Below are positions 36,341 through 48,030 of a stretch of 64,000 nt of DNA, in pieces. Numbering within the stretch: position 1 is the stretch's first letter; each line of letters opens with the position of its first letter. The translations under genes and the position numbers were made by a program. The notes under the pieces are model-generated. The model made no database searches and was not told the origin of the DNA. It saw only the letters and a list, made by a program, of their open reading frames with translations. The DNA comes from Haematobia irritans (taxonomy: Eukaryota > Arthropoda > Insecta > Diptera > Muscidae). Location of the stretch: assembly GCF_050003625.1 (NCBI RefSeq), contig NC_134399.1, positions 38,394,671-38,458,670 of the forward strand, written 5' to 3'.

Positions 36341-37030
36341 CCGTCGGCAAACTTTTTATTTATTTAATTTTTAACTTTTATTTATTATTGATTTTTTCTG
36401 ATTTTTTAACAGCCGATTATAAAAAATATTTTCTTTTTATGAAAACAGAGTAATGTTACTTTTGTTAAAACATGTTCAAATATACTTTTTCTATTTTAAA
36501 GTAAAAACTACAGATATTTTAGCAGCATGTTTTCTGTATGTGAAAATGTTCATTTTTCTTAAAGTTGATAACGGATATAGGCACCTCTCATATATACTTA
36601 AAAAAAATATTATTAATAGTAAAAAAATAATGCAGCCTAAATTTTAGGACACGCAGTTTACTCAATATTAAGGTCAAATAAAAAAATTAATTAATAGAAA
36701 ATTCATAATATTTGGTGTAAAAATTGTTTTCTCAAATTTAAGACACGAAATAAAAAAAGCAATTTTGATTTAAACAAGTAATCTTTAAATTTCAATATCT
36801 CAATTTTTGGATTATAGATAAAAAATCTTCAAATGTAGACTATGGATTGAGGGTTTTGTATCTTTGGTTTAACGTATTTCTGAAATTGATAAAATATTAT
36901 TTTAACATAACATTTGGATAATATAAGCATTTTGTTGTACATGAAGAGCTTTTGTTAATATATCGTGAAAAGAGGATGAAAATTCGGTAAATCTGTATTA
37001 AATGTATTAAAATTTTAATTTTATAGAACC
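36341..37030. other. Very AT-rich intron sequence, nothing recognised
   Basis: Several short ORFs occur, but none has a recognisable domain and no element ends were found. Confidence 0.3.
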
Positions 37031-37032
37031 TA

Positions 37033-37800
37033 CACGCAAAAAAATAATTCTTTCCTCCCAAACGAAATTTTAGACAAACAAAGTTCGTTTCTCATTTGCT
37101 TTTCGCTGTAAGGAAGTGCATTTGGAAGAAAAGTATATACTTTTTGTGATAAACGTTTATTCTTTTCCAGGATGTAAAAACAATTTCATAAAGACAAACT
37201 CAAAAAAAAACATTGTTTTCTTGCTACTTTTCCTCACATCTTTCTCACATCCACGAGGTTTTTAGTTCTTAACACCTTTTCCTGTAATACCAACAATGTA
37301 GAAGAAATTATACGATTTTATAAATTTTTAAAATGTTTATACCTTTCGCCTGGACAGAGAATCGAACCGCGGGCCATGCACTTTGTAAGCCAACACACTA
37401 ACCACTGAGCTATGTACCTGTTATGGTCATCAATAGATAAATATCCATATAAGTTATATTTATATAGCATAGCTTGCGGCGCCCACGAACCGAATAAACA
37501 AAGTTTATTTAACAGAAACAAACATTTAGTTTGGCACCGTGGAGCAGTGGTTGCTACGTCCGACTTGCATGCCAAGGGTCGTGGGTTCGATCCCTGCTTC
37601 GACCAAAGTTTTTTGTTTTGTTTTTTTACATATATTCCAGATATGTTCAACATTACATTGTAGTGTATTAAATTTTGAACTGTAAAATGTGTCTTATTAA
37701 AGACCTAAAGTCAGAAAAGAACAGTGTTTAATATAAACGAAATGGACTGTGTTGTTGTTTCAAAAATAACTTTTTTTATTGAAAAATTAAAAATTTTGTA
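37033..37800 (+). mobile_element. Family F element, copy 3, with divergent tRNA-like modules
   Basis: The minus-strand module lies at about 37345-37415 (TAGCTCAGTGGTTAGTGTG A-box-like, GCGGTTCGATTCT B-box) and the plus-strand module at about 37540-37606 (GTGGAGCAGTGGTTGC, GGGTTCGATCCC). It is the inverse-orientation counterpart of 14038-14848 and shares both outer ends. Confidence 0.7.
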
Positions 37801-38729
37801 ACAACCGTACCTTTAGCTCAGTATCAATACTAAAATCCTTAAAGGATTTTAGCGTAGCCAAAAAAGTAGTGAAAATGTTCTTTTTGGATCCGGAAGTGGT
37901 GCAAAATTGGCGTAGAAGCGATGAATTTAACATGGACTTGTCATAGGACGCATGTCCACCATTTAAATATCCGTTGCACTGAATTTGCATCACTTCTTAA
38001 GGTGTGATCCAAATTCAGAGTTTTAGATGTGAATTAAACAATTTTGTGATATTTTGCCAAATAAATAATGTTTATAACTTTTTATGAATTTTAATGTATT
38101 CTAATTCTTTTACCTCAAATAAATATATTATTTCTAGAATGGCTTCATCACTTTTTTTCGATAAAATTGTAATAATTTTTATCATTTTATTGTTTCGTAA
38201 TCTGTTTTTGACCGATTTGAAAAAAACAAACTTAAAATTACCCATTTAAAATTTGATAAAAGCGAGTTATAAAAATTTGAATTAAGAAATTTGAATTAAG
38301 AAATTCCTGTACAGTTTAAATAAAGACCATCTTTGGGAGGACATTTTTGGAAGTCATTTTAAAGTTGTGCCTTAAGAAGAACTTCCAATTTTTTTTTGCT
38401 GGGTATATAAGAATCTGATAACCCCGGCGGGAAAATGTTTATTTTGTTTTTATTTTATTTTTAATTTTTATGCGACGGCAACTATTTTTAATCTCATCAC
38501 TACAATGCATTTATAAGAATTTTTGGTTATAAGAATTTTTGGATATATCGGACCCCTCAGAAAAAATTCAACGAAATTTTCTATAGCGGATTTCATTTTA
38601 CTTTAGTTCGTAAAATTTTTGGATATAATAAAAAATTTTGCGAAATGTTAGAAAATTTTACTAAAATGCGAAATAGAGTTTTATAAAAATGGAATATATC
38701 ATTTTACTAAATTCGACACTAAACAACAT
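37801..38729. other. Intron stretch with family I scraps
   Basis: AGTATCAATACTAAAATCCT near 37820 is a family I terminus scrap. Otherwise no feature was recognised. Confidence 0.35.
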
Positions 38730-39370
38730 TGTACATGGATCCAAAGATTTTGACCTTCCCTTAAGGATTTTGGTATTGATTCCTAGCCTAAGTTGCTGCC
38801 TCCTTAAAATAAATACATTGTTTAGCGACACATCTGTTAAATCTGGGATCAATAAAAGTAAAATTAGGATACAAATCTCATATATCGAATTTTCATTTTT
38901 TTTCGCGGTATAACGTGCAATCACATGCCAGTTTAAAAATCCAAATTATGACGGATACTTCAAAGTAAAAAATGTTTTCTCAATTCCGGACAAACTTTAA
39001 ACCCGAGATGCTAAATCCTCAAAAAAAATCTTAGTCCATATTTGAAACGCTTTTATCTTAAATGTAAAGATTTAATATTTCAGTTAATTTAAGGACGATT
39101 TCTTTAAATCAAAAATGTGTTTCTTTACTTTAAGGAAATTTTGCTTAGTTCAAAGACATGTAATTTTGACGGAAGGATGCAATTTTATAAAATTTTCGTC
39201 CTAAATTTAACGAAAAAAATTTTGAAACAAAGATTCTAAACTTTATTTTAATTAAAATTTCATTATTTTAAAGAAATTCGTCTTTAATGTTTTGTAAATT
39301 GCGCATCCTCAAATTTAGGTTTGCTTAATCTTTAATATCAAGCAAATATTTTTTTAGTGGAAATTCGTAC
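38730..39370. mobile_element. Family I-type MITE copy
   Basis: It begins ACATGGATCCAAAGATTTTG and CCTTAAGGATTTTGGTATTG and contains the target region AGTCCATATTTGAAACGC, here not split by family A. The right part has no inverted match of equal quality, so it may be a related longer element. Confidence 0.5.
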
Positions 39371-39963
39371 AAAATATGGTGGGTTCACTTTGATTTGAAT
39401 GACTCTAGAAAGCAATCCGGTCCTTATCCTTTAAAAAGATTTTATGGTCTAATGGCGATAAAATTTAACACTTTCTGACGAGTGATACAATGATTGCTCT
39501 CAATTTTATTTATTTTCTTGTAATGAATATTTTTTTGTGTTAAAAAAAACTATAGTTGTCTAAAATTTCGTCCTTCAGAAGAGAAGGACGATTTTAAATT
39601 GAAATCACATTACACGTAATTCAATCTTCTTGGAATAAAAAAAAATAATAATCGTATAGATGAAAATGTTGTGCAAATATTAATATCAGATCAATGATGT
39701 AAGTTTTTTATTATCTAAAAATATGTTTGCCATTCTAAAAAAATGTTTACCGATCTAATTTCTCTTATATACAAAACTAATTCATTATATTTTCATTATT
39801 TGTCTTTTTATTAATTAATTATTAATTCTATTATGACAGTAAACAAACTGATTTAATAATTCTATTACATTCATTGTATTGAATGATTTCTTTTTTTTAT
39901 AACTAATATGCTGTTTTTTGTTGATAGTTCGTATTAATTTTTAATAGAGTTCTAAATACTTAC
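39371..39963. other. First-intron sequence next to acj6 exon 1
   Basis: No transposon ends or exon were recognised in the 590 bases before the exon 1 donor. Confidence 0.35.
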
Positions 39964-40089
39964 CGAAGGATTTGGCATGCAGCGCCTCATTTGTTCGGAA
40001 CTTCTATAGGAAGGACTGTAGCGACCTGGAAAACAACTGGGCGCCGACATTTTCATTTTATCCGTCGATGAATACATCGACATGGTCAT
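39964..40089 (-). CDS. acj6: acj6 first coding exon
   Basis: It encodes 42 residues starting MTMSMYSSTDKMKMSAPSCF and ending RRCMPNPS; the SSEQMRRCMP part matches the conserved POU-IV N-terminal box of POU4 proteins. The donor GTAAGT begins at 39963, phase 0. The start is the first of three nearby ATGs (MTMSM); upstream the frame is open only for about 24 codons to a TAA, which supports this start. The 5' UTR begins somewhere to the right; its own exon boundaries could not be set. Confidence 0.92.
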
Positions 40090-42290
40090 GCAGCCTCCCA
40101 CGAAATCTTCTTCTAGTTTGAACGCCCTGGAGGCGTCAAAAGTCGTTGGAGAGTAAATTTTGAAGCACTTTTAGATAATTTCAAAAACAAATCCTGCTCA
40201 AGCAAAGCAGGACAACACAAATTTTGAACCGGTTCAAGGCCAGTGAAGGCTTTATATTTCTAAGATTTTTTTTTGAGGATCCAAAATTTGGGTACTTTAA
40301 CTGCAATTCTGGGGTTTCTTTGTTTGTTTTGATTTGATCACCAGTTGCTGGGGCTTAATAGGGATTCCACGTACACTCACTCACACACACTCACATGCCT
40401 TGGAAAAAGGCGATTTTTTTCGATATATTCTAAATTTATTTAATGCACAATTAAAGGACGCAACACTTGAGAGGACAAACAAGGTCCTTTGGACGCCCTA
40501 TATATTTTTTGTGTTTTCAATACGATTTTCCACTTGTTATCCTGGTATTTTGGGATGTATGTCGCTATGCAAATCATTCATTAATCATCATCTTCATCAC
40601 CACCGCCGCCGCCGGATATGAAACTTTAATTATAAAATTGATCACAATTGATAATGAAATAACGAAGAATACTAACTATGAATCACAAATAAGCTTGATA
40701 AATTATGAAGTAGGTTGTTTGGCTGCCTTTTGGCTCGTTGGTTGGTTGGCTGGCTGGTTGACTGACTGCCTAGCTGGCTGCTCGGTCGTTTGGTCTGGTG
40801 GTGGTCGTGGTCGGCCACTTGGATAACAAACACGCACTGTTATGGGTATAATTATTGTATCTCGAGTAGGATTTGTTGGCCCACGAGTGAGTTGCAAGAA
40901 GCACTAAGTAAGTAAGTAAGTAAGTGTAAGTATCTGCTGCTATTGTTTAAACTAAACGGACCCGAACAGATTTCACAACTAGACAACGGCCGTGTGATAA
41001 AGAATTCTATGATGAGTTTTACTAACTCCAGTTTATTTTGGGGAGGACATGTTTCCATAATTTATAAGAGGCGTGCCCAGGCGCAAGTTCCACCCCCAAT
41101 TTTCCAGAGGCCAAAAGGTGTCCATCAAGTGCCTCTGCCACGCCATAGTCTCAATCCTCATTGGCTCATCATGCATATTGTATGACAAACGGAAGTTTCT
41201 CGTTAGCTTTTTATCACAACAGTGTATATACAGCTATATTGACGATTCCAAGTATGCGTGTCTGTGTGTGAGTGTGATTGTATAGAGAGCCTATTTCCAC
41301 ATCACGGCAGTGTATGCAATATGCATGCATACAAATTCACCATCGAGAAGGGTTTGTTTTATTAAAAAAGCTTTTTTTCTCCACTTTCACTGCTATACAC
41401 TCGCACTCACAAATCCAACTAAAGAAAGTAAGCGAACATGAAATCACACACTCGCTCACACACACACATACTCATATCAAACACAATCGCAGCCGCTAAA
41501 AAAGGATGTTCTGCTTTGTTTTATGGTCATGCGCATTGCAACTCTGCACCAATGGATTTCAGTTGAATGTTTCAATTTAAACCGGATACAACAAACGGTA
41601 GACGGCAAAGGCCTCCACATCGCACAACAGTTTTTGACGGTAACGACGACCATAATCTAGCTCAACCACTAGCCTGCAGCAGAGCCAGTACACAATATTC
41701 GTCATCTAAATACAGAGTCCAAGACCATTACATTGTTCTATGTCCGAGATTAGGCTACGTTTCTAGTTCGATCCTTTTGTTGTATTTGTCTTCGATGAAT
41801 TGTCGAGTTTTCTTTTTTTTTTTTTGAAATGTAGTGGCAATTATTCGTTAACATTGTAAGGATTTTAGTTGAATATATCATCAATACATTGGGGTTTATT
41901 ACATACGAATACTTGAGCAGAAAGTCACATCCGTTTTGCTAACTCGATTGTGTCCGAACTTTGTCCTCTATTCCATAAGGATTCATCATCAATGCACTCG
42001 AAGTTCAAATACATTGTTGGGCCGTGTTTGCCTAGTGAATATCTTCAAAGATTTGCATGAATAAAATGGAGCGTAATAAAAATACAGTGAAACCTCTTAA
42101 AGTTGGACACTGGGAAAAATGGATAGCCCTCAAAAGTGGACAATTTTTGTGATAATTTCATCACGTTAAAATAAATCTCTTACAAGCGGATACCTTCGAA
42201 ATATGGGCAAAATATAGGCGACCGTTGGAATGTAATGAAATTCCGTCGGATATAAGAGATTTTTTGTTTGTTTCCTAATTGAAGAATATT
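40090..42290. promoter_or_regulatory. acj6 upstream region, 5' UTR and probable promoter
   Basis: This is the longest stretch in the window without identifiable transposons. It holds CACTCACACACACTCACA near 40376, a GGCTGG-type microsatellite near 40740-40790, a GTAA run near 40905-40925, a CCAAT box in reverse near 41157 and CA runs near 41455. ORFs here (for example 40334-40826, 41567-41827) are compositional. No TATA box or initiator can be assigned with confidence. Confidence 0.45.
40567..40574 (+). promoter_or_regulatory. Octamer ATGCAAAT upstream of acj6
   Basis: A perfect octamer 478 bases upstream of the acj6 start codon is followed by CATTCATTAATCATC, an AT-rich POU/homeodomain-like site. 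POU factors bind such motifs, so autoregulation is conceivable, but an 8-mer can arise by chance. Confidence 0.35.
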
Positions 42291-42294
42291 TAAA

Positions 42295-43560
42295 TTTGCA
42301 TGCAAGAAAATAATTCTTTCCTCCCAAACGGAATTTTATGGCCATTTCGATTGGGAAAAAGGGGCAACATCCTCGAAATTGATTGCAAAATATGAAGGAC
42401 ACTATCATAGATTTTGGACCCTGTATCCTTCAAAATATTATGAATTAGCAATAACTTTGGAACGACACTGTCATTTGGGCGAAAATACAATGAGGAAAAA
42501 AGTAGTATAACACCAAGGCAACATATTTTTTGCAAATCGAAAACGCCATTAGACAAAGAAATATCGTTTCCCATTTGCTTTTCGATGTAAGGAAGTTTAT
42601 TTGGAAGAAAAGTATATACTTTTTGTCATAAACCTTTATTCTTTTTCTGGCTAATTGCACCTTCCCTCACATCTTATTCACTTCCAAGAGGCTTTTTAGT
42701 TCTTTTTTACCTTTTTCTGTAATACAAACAATGTAGAAGAATTTATTCGATTTTATAAATTTTTAAAATTATTCCTTTCGCCTGGACGGAGAATCGAACC
42801 GCGGACCATGGAATTTGTAAGCCAATACACTATACACTGGGCTACGTACACGGAGGAAAAAGTGTGCTTTTTATATGTTTGGATACAAAATAAGAAGTTT
42901 GGGACAAAAAAAAAATTAACACAATATGTTTGTACCCACACATATTGTGTTTGAAAACTAGTATATTATGTTTGTAATCGATATGTTAATATGTTACAAC
43001 ATAATATGTTCACGTGAATAAATTTTTTAATACAAAAAATGTTTGCACAGAATCATATAATTCTTACAACGAACGTCCAAACGCGATATTTTTGGGAAAG
43101 TTACACTAAAAATAGAAATAATACTTGCCGCGGAAAAATATAATTTGACGACATTTAAAACATACATTTTATGTTTTCAGTAAAATTAAACTTAATTCCC
43201 AGCTTTTCAACCTACTCGAAATTATTAATTCCAATTTAGTGGTTGTGGTTGCGGTTGTCACCAATTGGCACAGAAAACTATTTTCATTTCGAAGATTTTA
43301 TTATTAACGTCGTCTTTGCATCCAACCTGGAAATTACGTACAAAATCTAGAAATGATTAGAAATATAATATGTTTGAATATAAACAAATATAAATTTACA
43401 AATTTGGAGTAAACATATATATGTTGTGATATAAGACTTCGCCAAAAATTTGATATGCTTAAGTGAAAATATTATTTAATTTGAATATTAAAATGAGTAT
43501 TCGGAGAGAATATTCATTCGGAACCAAGAGAAAAGACATTTGAAAAAAGCATGAGTTTTT
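42295..43560 (-). mobile_element. Degraded family F copy with attached family G sequence
   Basis: The left part starts TAATTCTTTCCTCCCAAACG like 37045. A minus-strand tRNA-like module lies at about 42775-42848 (GCGGTTCGATTCT B box). The plus-strand module is absent: the element passes into AACATATTGTG-type family G sequence, the reverse of 34990-35480. Confidence 0.5.
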
Positions 43561-43814
43561 TTATCATTTTCGCATTATGGGCACAATCATGATACAATGA
43601 TTGTAAGGTAGCCTCTGTAGAAAAAAAAAAAATAACAACAAAAACATAAAAGCAGCTCATCATAACGTCAAACTAAATGTCGGTAAAAAGTAAATAAACA
43701 AATACTAAAATGTTTGTTTTGATTTTCTGTTGCTCATGAGAAATGTTTTTTTGTTCGGTATTGAAAAAACACATTGTGAGTGAAAAGATTCAAACGCGTG
43801 CAATATTTTTGGAA

Positions 43815-44200
43815 TTCCTGTATCCAGTTATGCCCACTGTTTGGGGCATGTACTCGCCCAGTAACGCTGTTGTTGAACTAACTCCTTCCAATTTTGATCG
43901 GCTTATGGATCAAGATGATGTCATTTGGATTGTTGAATTCTATGCAAACTGGCGTGGCCATTGTCAGAGTCTAGCAAAAAAATGGCCAAAGCTTTCAGGG
44001 TATCATCAAAGTAGGAACTGTGAATGCTGATGAGCACAAACATTTGGGCGTTGTTTCCCTACAATTAAGATATTAGGTGCTAATAAACGCTCGAAGTTAA
44101 GAAAAAAAGACTATTGGTTGGTTACATTTTCCGCCCCTTGTTGCGGTTATTGCAAAAATTTGGGTGAGAAGCAGTTATGGATTGTAATAGCTTGATGTTA
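43815..44200 (+). pseudogene. CaBP1/PDIA6-type protein disulfide isomerase pseudogene
   Basis: The frame reads YSPSNAVVELTPSNFDRLMD then VEFYANWRGHCQSLAKKWPK, which is the first thioredoxin domain of the P5/CaBP1 family. The CGHC redox motif has become RGHC, losing the first cysteine. A frameshift follows at about 43995; the next frame continues IIKVGTVNADEHKHLG and FPTIKILGANKRSK. At about 44110 a piece of the second domain appears (WLVTFSAPCCGYCKNLG), so roughly 75 codons are deleted. No introns are visible, suggesting a retrocopy. PDIs fold secretory proteins in the ER; this copy should not. Confidence 0.75.
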
Positions 44201-44695
44201 ACACATTTGGACAAATTCAGTCTCTTACTGCAGATCCTGAGGCCTATTGTTTTGCGACTACTTTTGAATAAGTAAATGGGACCATAAATAATAATTATAT
44301 TGGTTTATTGTTAGCATTATAAATGTACATTATAAATTAATTTTGAGTAATTTTTTATTTTTTAATAATCTTTGTTTTGGTCTCGAGCTCCTTAATTTTC
44401 TTTCGCAATTGAGAATTTTGGTGATGATTACATTTCGATTCCATCTCTCTAAATGAGGAAAATAAAATCATTGTAAAACATGTAAGGAACTTCTAAAGTC
44501 AAAAGAAAATTGGAAGTGATGTCTAAAAAGTAACCGATTTAGATGAAACTTTTAAAGACTCATTGAGAATGCCATAAAAATCGGAACAAGTCTATCTCCA
44601 TATCAGAGAAAACCGTATATGGGAACTTTTTCCGAATATAACCGATTTTTGGTTTTGATGTATTTTGAAAAAAAAAGTAGTACGTAGTCATAGTC
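44201..44695. other. Spacer between the PDI pseudogene and the THAP gene
   Basis: It contains an unannotated AT-rich stretch and, nearest the THAP stop codon, the probable 3' UTR of that gene. No polyadenylation signal is obvious. Confidence 0.35.
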
Positions 44696-44759
44696 TTACT
44701 CTTCTTGCACTTGTTCAAGGATCTCTTCGAATTCTCTAAAAAATATGTGGTCAATATCG
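44696..44759 (-). CDS. THAP-domain protein, exon 3 (C-terminal)
   Basis: The acceptor ATATTTTAG lies just right of 44759. With two bases from exon 2 the exon reads GDIDHIFFREFEEILEQVQE and E, then TAA at 44696-44698. The tail is strongly acidic with a Leu/Ile-spaced pattern suited to a short helix. The phase fits exon 2 exactly, which supports the three-exon model. Confidence 0.65.
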
Positions 44760-44794
44760 CTAAAATATACAATGATAATGTAATGTTTGCATAC

Positions 44795-44872
44795 CCCATC
44801 GCTGTATCTGTGTCTTCCAAATAAGCTCCAGAAACATATTTGGAATCATCAACCATCGGTAGATGAATTTCC
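44795..44872 (-). CDS. THAP-domain protein, exon 2
   Basis: It reads EIHLPMVDDSKYVSGAYLED then TDTAMG after completing a Glu codon with exon 1. The acceptor is TGTGTTTAG just right of 44872 and the donor GTATGC starts at 44794. The flanking introns are only 51 and 35 bases, the latter very short for a fly, so a different acceptor for exon 3 is possible. Confidence 0.6.
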
Positions 44873-44924
44873 CTAAACACAAATATTATTATGGTTTTCG
44901 TTGATATAACTCCAAATTACTTAC

Positions 44925-45162
44925 TCTTTCATTAAAATACTTTCCACCATGAATGGCTCTGCAGTTGGAAGAAGCATAAAATTATTGGCGCGTTTTATAA
45001 TGTATTCAGGCAAAAAGTGGTCCCCACAGATAAAATCATTTTTTTAAAAACCTTTTGAAAAATTCCCATCCATTTGCACTTTCTTCGTTCGTCTTTGGGA
45101 ATAGAAAAAAATGGACCATTTTCACCATTTACCCGCTTGTTACACAGACAACACTTTCGCAT
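44925..45162 (-). CDS. THAP-domain protein, exon 1 (zinc finger), frame broken
   Basis: The start ATG at 45160-45162 gives MRKCCLCNKRVNGENG then PFFSIPKDERRKCKWMGIFQ: a THAP start with C-x2-C, the conserved Pro and Trp. After an A-run (45039-45045) the next frame gives DFICGDHFLPEYI, the C-x2-H pair, then NNFMLLPTAEPF, which resembles the AVPTIF box. THAP domains bind DNA through C2CH zinc. One extra A in the run would join both frames and fit the 126-residue model and splice phases; as written the gene is frameshifted. This is either a real lesion or a homopolymer error. Donor GTAAGT begins at 44924. No neighbour shares its role. Confidence 0.72.
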
Positions 45163-45470
45163 TTTCCGTTGAATTTTGTTTTTCCGAATTTCAAATACAA
45201 TTTAAATTTAAGACGTTAATTACAACAACATAATTTAAAAATGTCAACAATATTTTTGACATTATGATGAGCCGTTCAAAGTCACCTGATGGATTAAGGC
45301 TACTTACAATCATTGTATCATGGGCACAATTTGTTTTTTGTTTCGTCAAAACAAATCGGAACGTAGGACGAGTAAGTCAAAATATTCAAACAAAGGAAAT
45401 TAAAAACAAAAACAGTGGAAAATATAAAAATTACAAAGGGATCTTCATAAAAACTAACGAAAGGGCACTA

Positions 45471-47638
45471 TACACTGAAAAAACATGTCCGGTTCCAAAG
45501 ATTTTGTCTCTACTTTAACAATTTTGGTATTGATTCCGAGCCAAAGAAGTGGAGAGTACAAGTAAGGATATTTTAATTATACAATTCTCTTTTAAATTAG
45601 GGTTTTGTGTACTTGACTCTACGGAGCAAATTTTAATTTTTCGCTTTTACAGTTTTTATACCCTCCACCATAGGATGGGGGTATATTAACTTTGTCATTC
45701 CGTTTGTAACACATCGAAATATTGCTCTAAGACCCCACAATGTATATATATTCTGGGTCATGGTGAAATTCTTAGTCGATCTGAGCATGTCCGTCCGTCC
45801 GTCTGTTGAAATCACGCTAACTTCCGAACGAAACAAGCTATCGACTTGAAACTTGGCACAAGTAGTTGTTATTGATGTAGGTCCGATGGTATTGCAAATG
45901 GGCCATATCGGTGCACTTTTACGTATAGCCCCCATATAAACGGACCCCTAAATTTGCCTTGCGATTGCTCTAAGAGAAGCAAATTTCATCCGATTTGAAA
46001 TTTGGTACATGGTGTTAGTATATGGTCTCTAACAACCATGCGAAAATTGGTCCATATCGGTCCACTTTAACGTATAGCCCTCATATAAACGGACCCTCAA
46101 AATTGACTTGCGATTGCTCTAAGAGAAGCAAATTTCATCCAATCCGGCTGAAATTTGGTACATGGTGTTAGTATATGGTCTCTAACAACCATGCAAAAAT
46201 TGGTCCACATCGGTCCATAATTATATATAGCCCCCATATAAATCGATCCCCCGATTTGGCTTGCGGAGCCTCTAAGAGAAGCAAATTTCATTCGATCCGG
46301 TAGAAATTTGGTACGTGGTGTTAGTATATAGTCTCTAACAACCATGCAAGAATTGGTCCATATCGGTCCATAATTATATATAGCCCCCATATAAATCGAT
46401 CCCCAGATTTGTCCTCCGGAGCCTCTTGGAGGAGCAAAATTCATCCGATCTGGTTGAAATTTGGAACATGGTGTTAGAATGTGGTCTCTAACAAACACGC
46501 AAGAATTGGTCCATAATTATATATAGCCCCCATATAAACCGTTCCCCAGATTTGATCTCCGGAGCCTCTTGGAGGAGCAAAATTCATCCGATCCGGTTGA
46601 AATTTGCAACGTGGTGTTAGTATAAGGCCGCTAATAACCATGCCCATATCGGTCTATAGTTATATATAGCCGATCCCCAATCACACAAAAATTGGTCCAT
46701 ATCGGTTCATAATCATGGTTGCCACTGGAGCCAAAAATAATCTACCAAAATTTTATTTTTATAGAAAACATTGTCAAATTTTATTTCTATAGAAAATTTT
46801 GTCAAAATTTTATTTCCATAGAAAATTTTGTTAAAATTTTATTTCTGTAGAAAATTTTGACAAAATTTTATTTCTATAGAAAATTTTTTCCAAATTTTAT
46901 TTCTATAGAAAATTTTTTCCAAATTTTATTTCTTATGTTGTCAAAATTTTATTATTATGTTGTATTTTATTATTATGTTGTCAAAATTTTATTTCTATAG
47001 AAACTTTAAACTTAATTATATACGTATTTTATCGGCCCTTTTGTAGTTGAATATATATAACGTATGGACTATGTGGTATATATTACGTTGTAAGGAAGTT
47101 TTAAGATACCATGCCATCGGCTTCAGTAGAAGTTTCTACGCAATCCATGGTGGAGGGTACATAAGCTTCGGCCTGGCCGAACTTACGGCCGTATATACTT
47201 GTTTTTTTTTTCATATGCTATCAAAGCCCGTTAAAAACAAGACTTGCAGTAGAAATTATGCTATGTTTCAAGTAAAAAACCTATTTAAATTAAAGTGTTG
47301 AAAAACATGTCCTATTTTGAACAATTTTTTGCTTTGTAGTCAAGATGCAAAAATGCAATAAATTTCAAGACAATTTCATTAATTTTAAAGAATTTTTCTG
47401 AATTATTAAAGTCAAGTTGACCTTAGTCCAAAAATTTTTTCTTTCATGTTATGATACCCGTTTTTAAGTCAAATCACTTAATTATAAGGACAACACGACT
47501 TCATTGAAAAGTTTATCGACTTTTGAACAAAGAAAAAACTCTATATATAGAAATAAGTCTTCTTAGCTACGCAAAATTTGTATTCTTATTTTAAGGATAT
47601 GAAATCTTTGGCCTCACGACAATATTTTTTTCAGTGTA
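45471..47638 (+). mobile_element. MITE family B copy 3, split by a family C element
   Basis: The left part (45471-45654) starts TACACTGAAAAAACATGTCC; the right part (47203-47638) ends CACGACAATATTTTTTTCAG TGTA. Excising 45655-47202 restores the family B order at a T-run (CAGTTTTT / TTTTTTCATATGC). Confidence 0.8.
45655..47202 (-). mobile_element. Helentron/DINE-like element, family C, copy 3
   Basis: In reverse orientation it starts TATACCCTCCACCATAGGAT and ends CTTACGGCCGTATATACTTG T. Repeat marks (CCCATATAAA) lie at 45933, 46082, 46235, 46388 and 46531 (steps 149, 153, 153, 143). The 29-bp block is at 46745-46990. Insertion within a T-run agrees with Helentron preference for T-rich targets. 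Confidence 0.75.
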
Positions 47639-47784
47639 CTCTTTTTAGAGTTGACAGTAAAATAAAAACAGGAGGAAACTGTGAAAAATTAAACAGTATG
47701 TTAAGATCTATAAAAGCAATGTTTAGTTCCTCTTTATTAACAAGTAGTCCAAGAGGAGTTGACGGATACTTTCGAAAATAAAAG

Positions 47785-48030
47785 CATTGAGTTCGAGTTT
47801 TGCCGCTAAAATTATTTCTCATTTTGGCGGCAAAACTCGAATTGGTAAAACCAGAATAACATTATAACTTTTCGGCAAATTGTATTATAACTTGGTTGGG
47901 AATGATCCAAAGCAACAATTGAATAAGTTTATTTTCATTAACATAAATTATTAAAGAAAAGTAAAAGGGTAAACATGGTCATTTTAACGCGATAATGCCA
48001 ACTTTATACCGGTCTTAAAAATGAAATTAA
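47785..48030. repeat. Family J-like MITE remnant
   Basis: GAGTTCGAGTTTTGCCGCTA and its inverse GGCGGCAAAACTCGAA lie close together, and TTGGGAATGATCCAAAGCAA recalls the J copy at 13032-13263. TTA borders were not found. Confidence 0.5.

Noticed and set aside
40334..41827. Overlapping short ORFs upstream of acj6
   Set aside because: They are built on microsatellites (CACACA, GGCTGG, GTAA) and show no domain.
45264..45374. Plus-strand exon-like ORF MMSRSKSPDG with a GTAAGT donor
   Set aside because: A 24-base stretch of it recurs in reverse near 43590, no following exon is seen, and a MITE starts 100 bases on. Not enough to call a gene divergent from the THAP gene.
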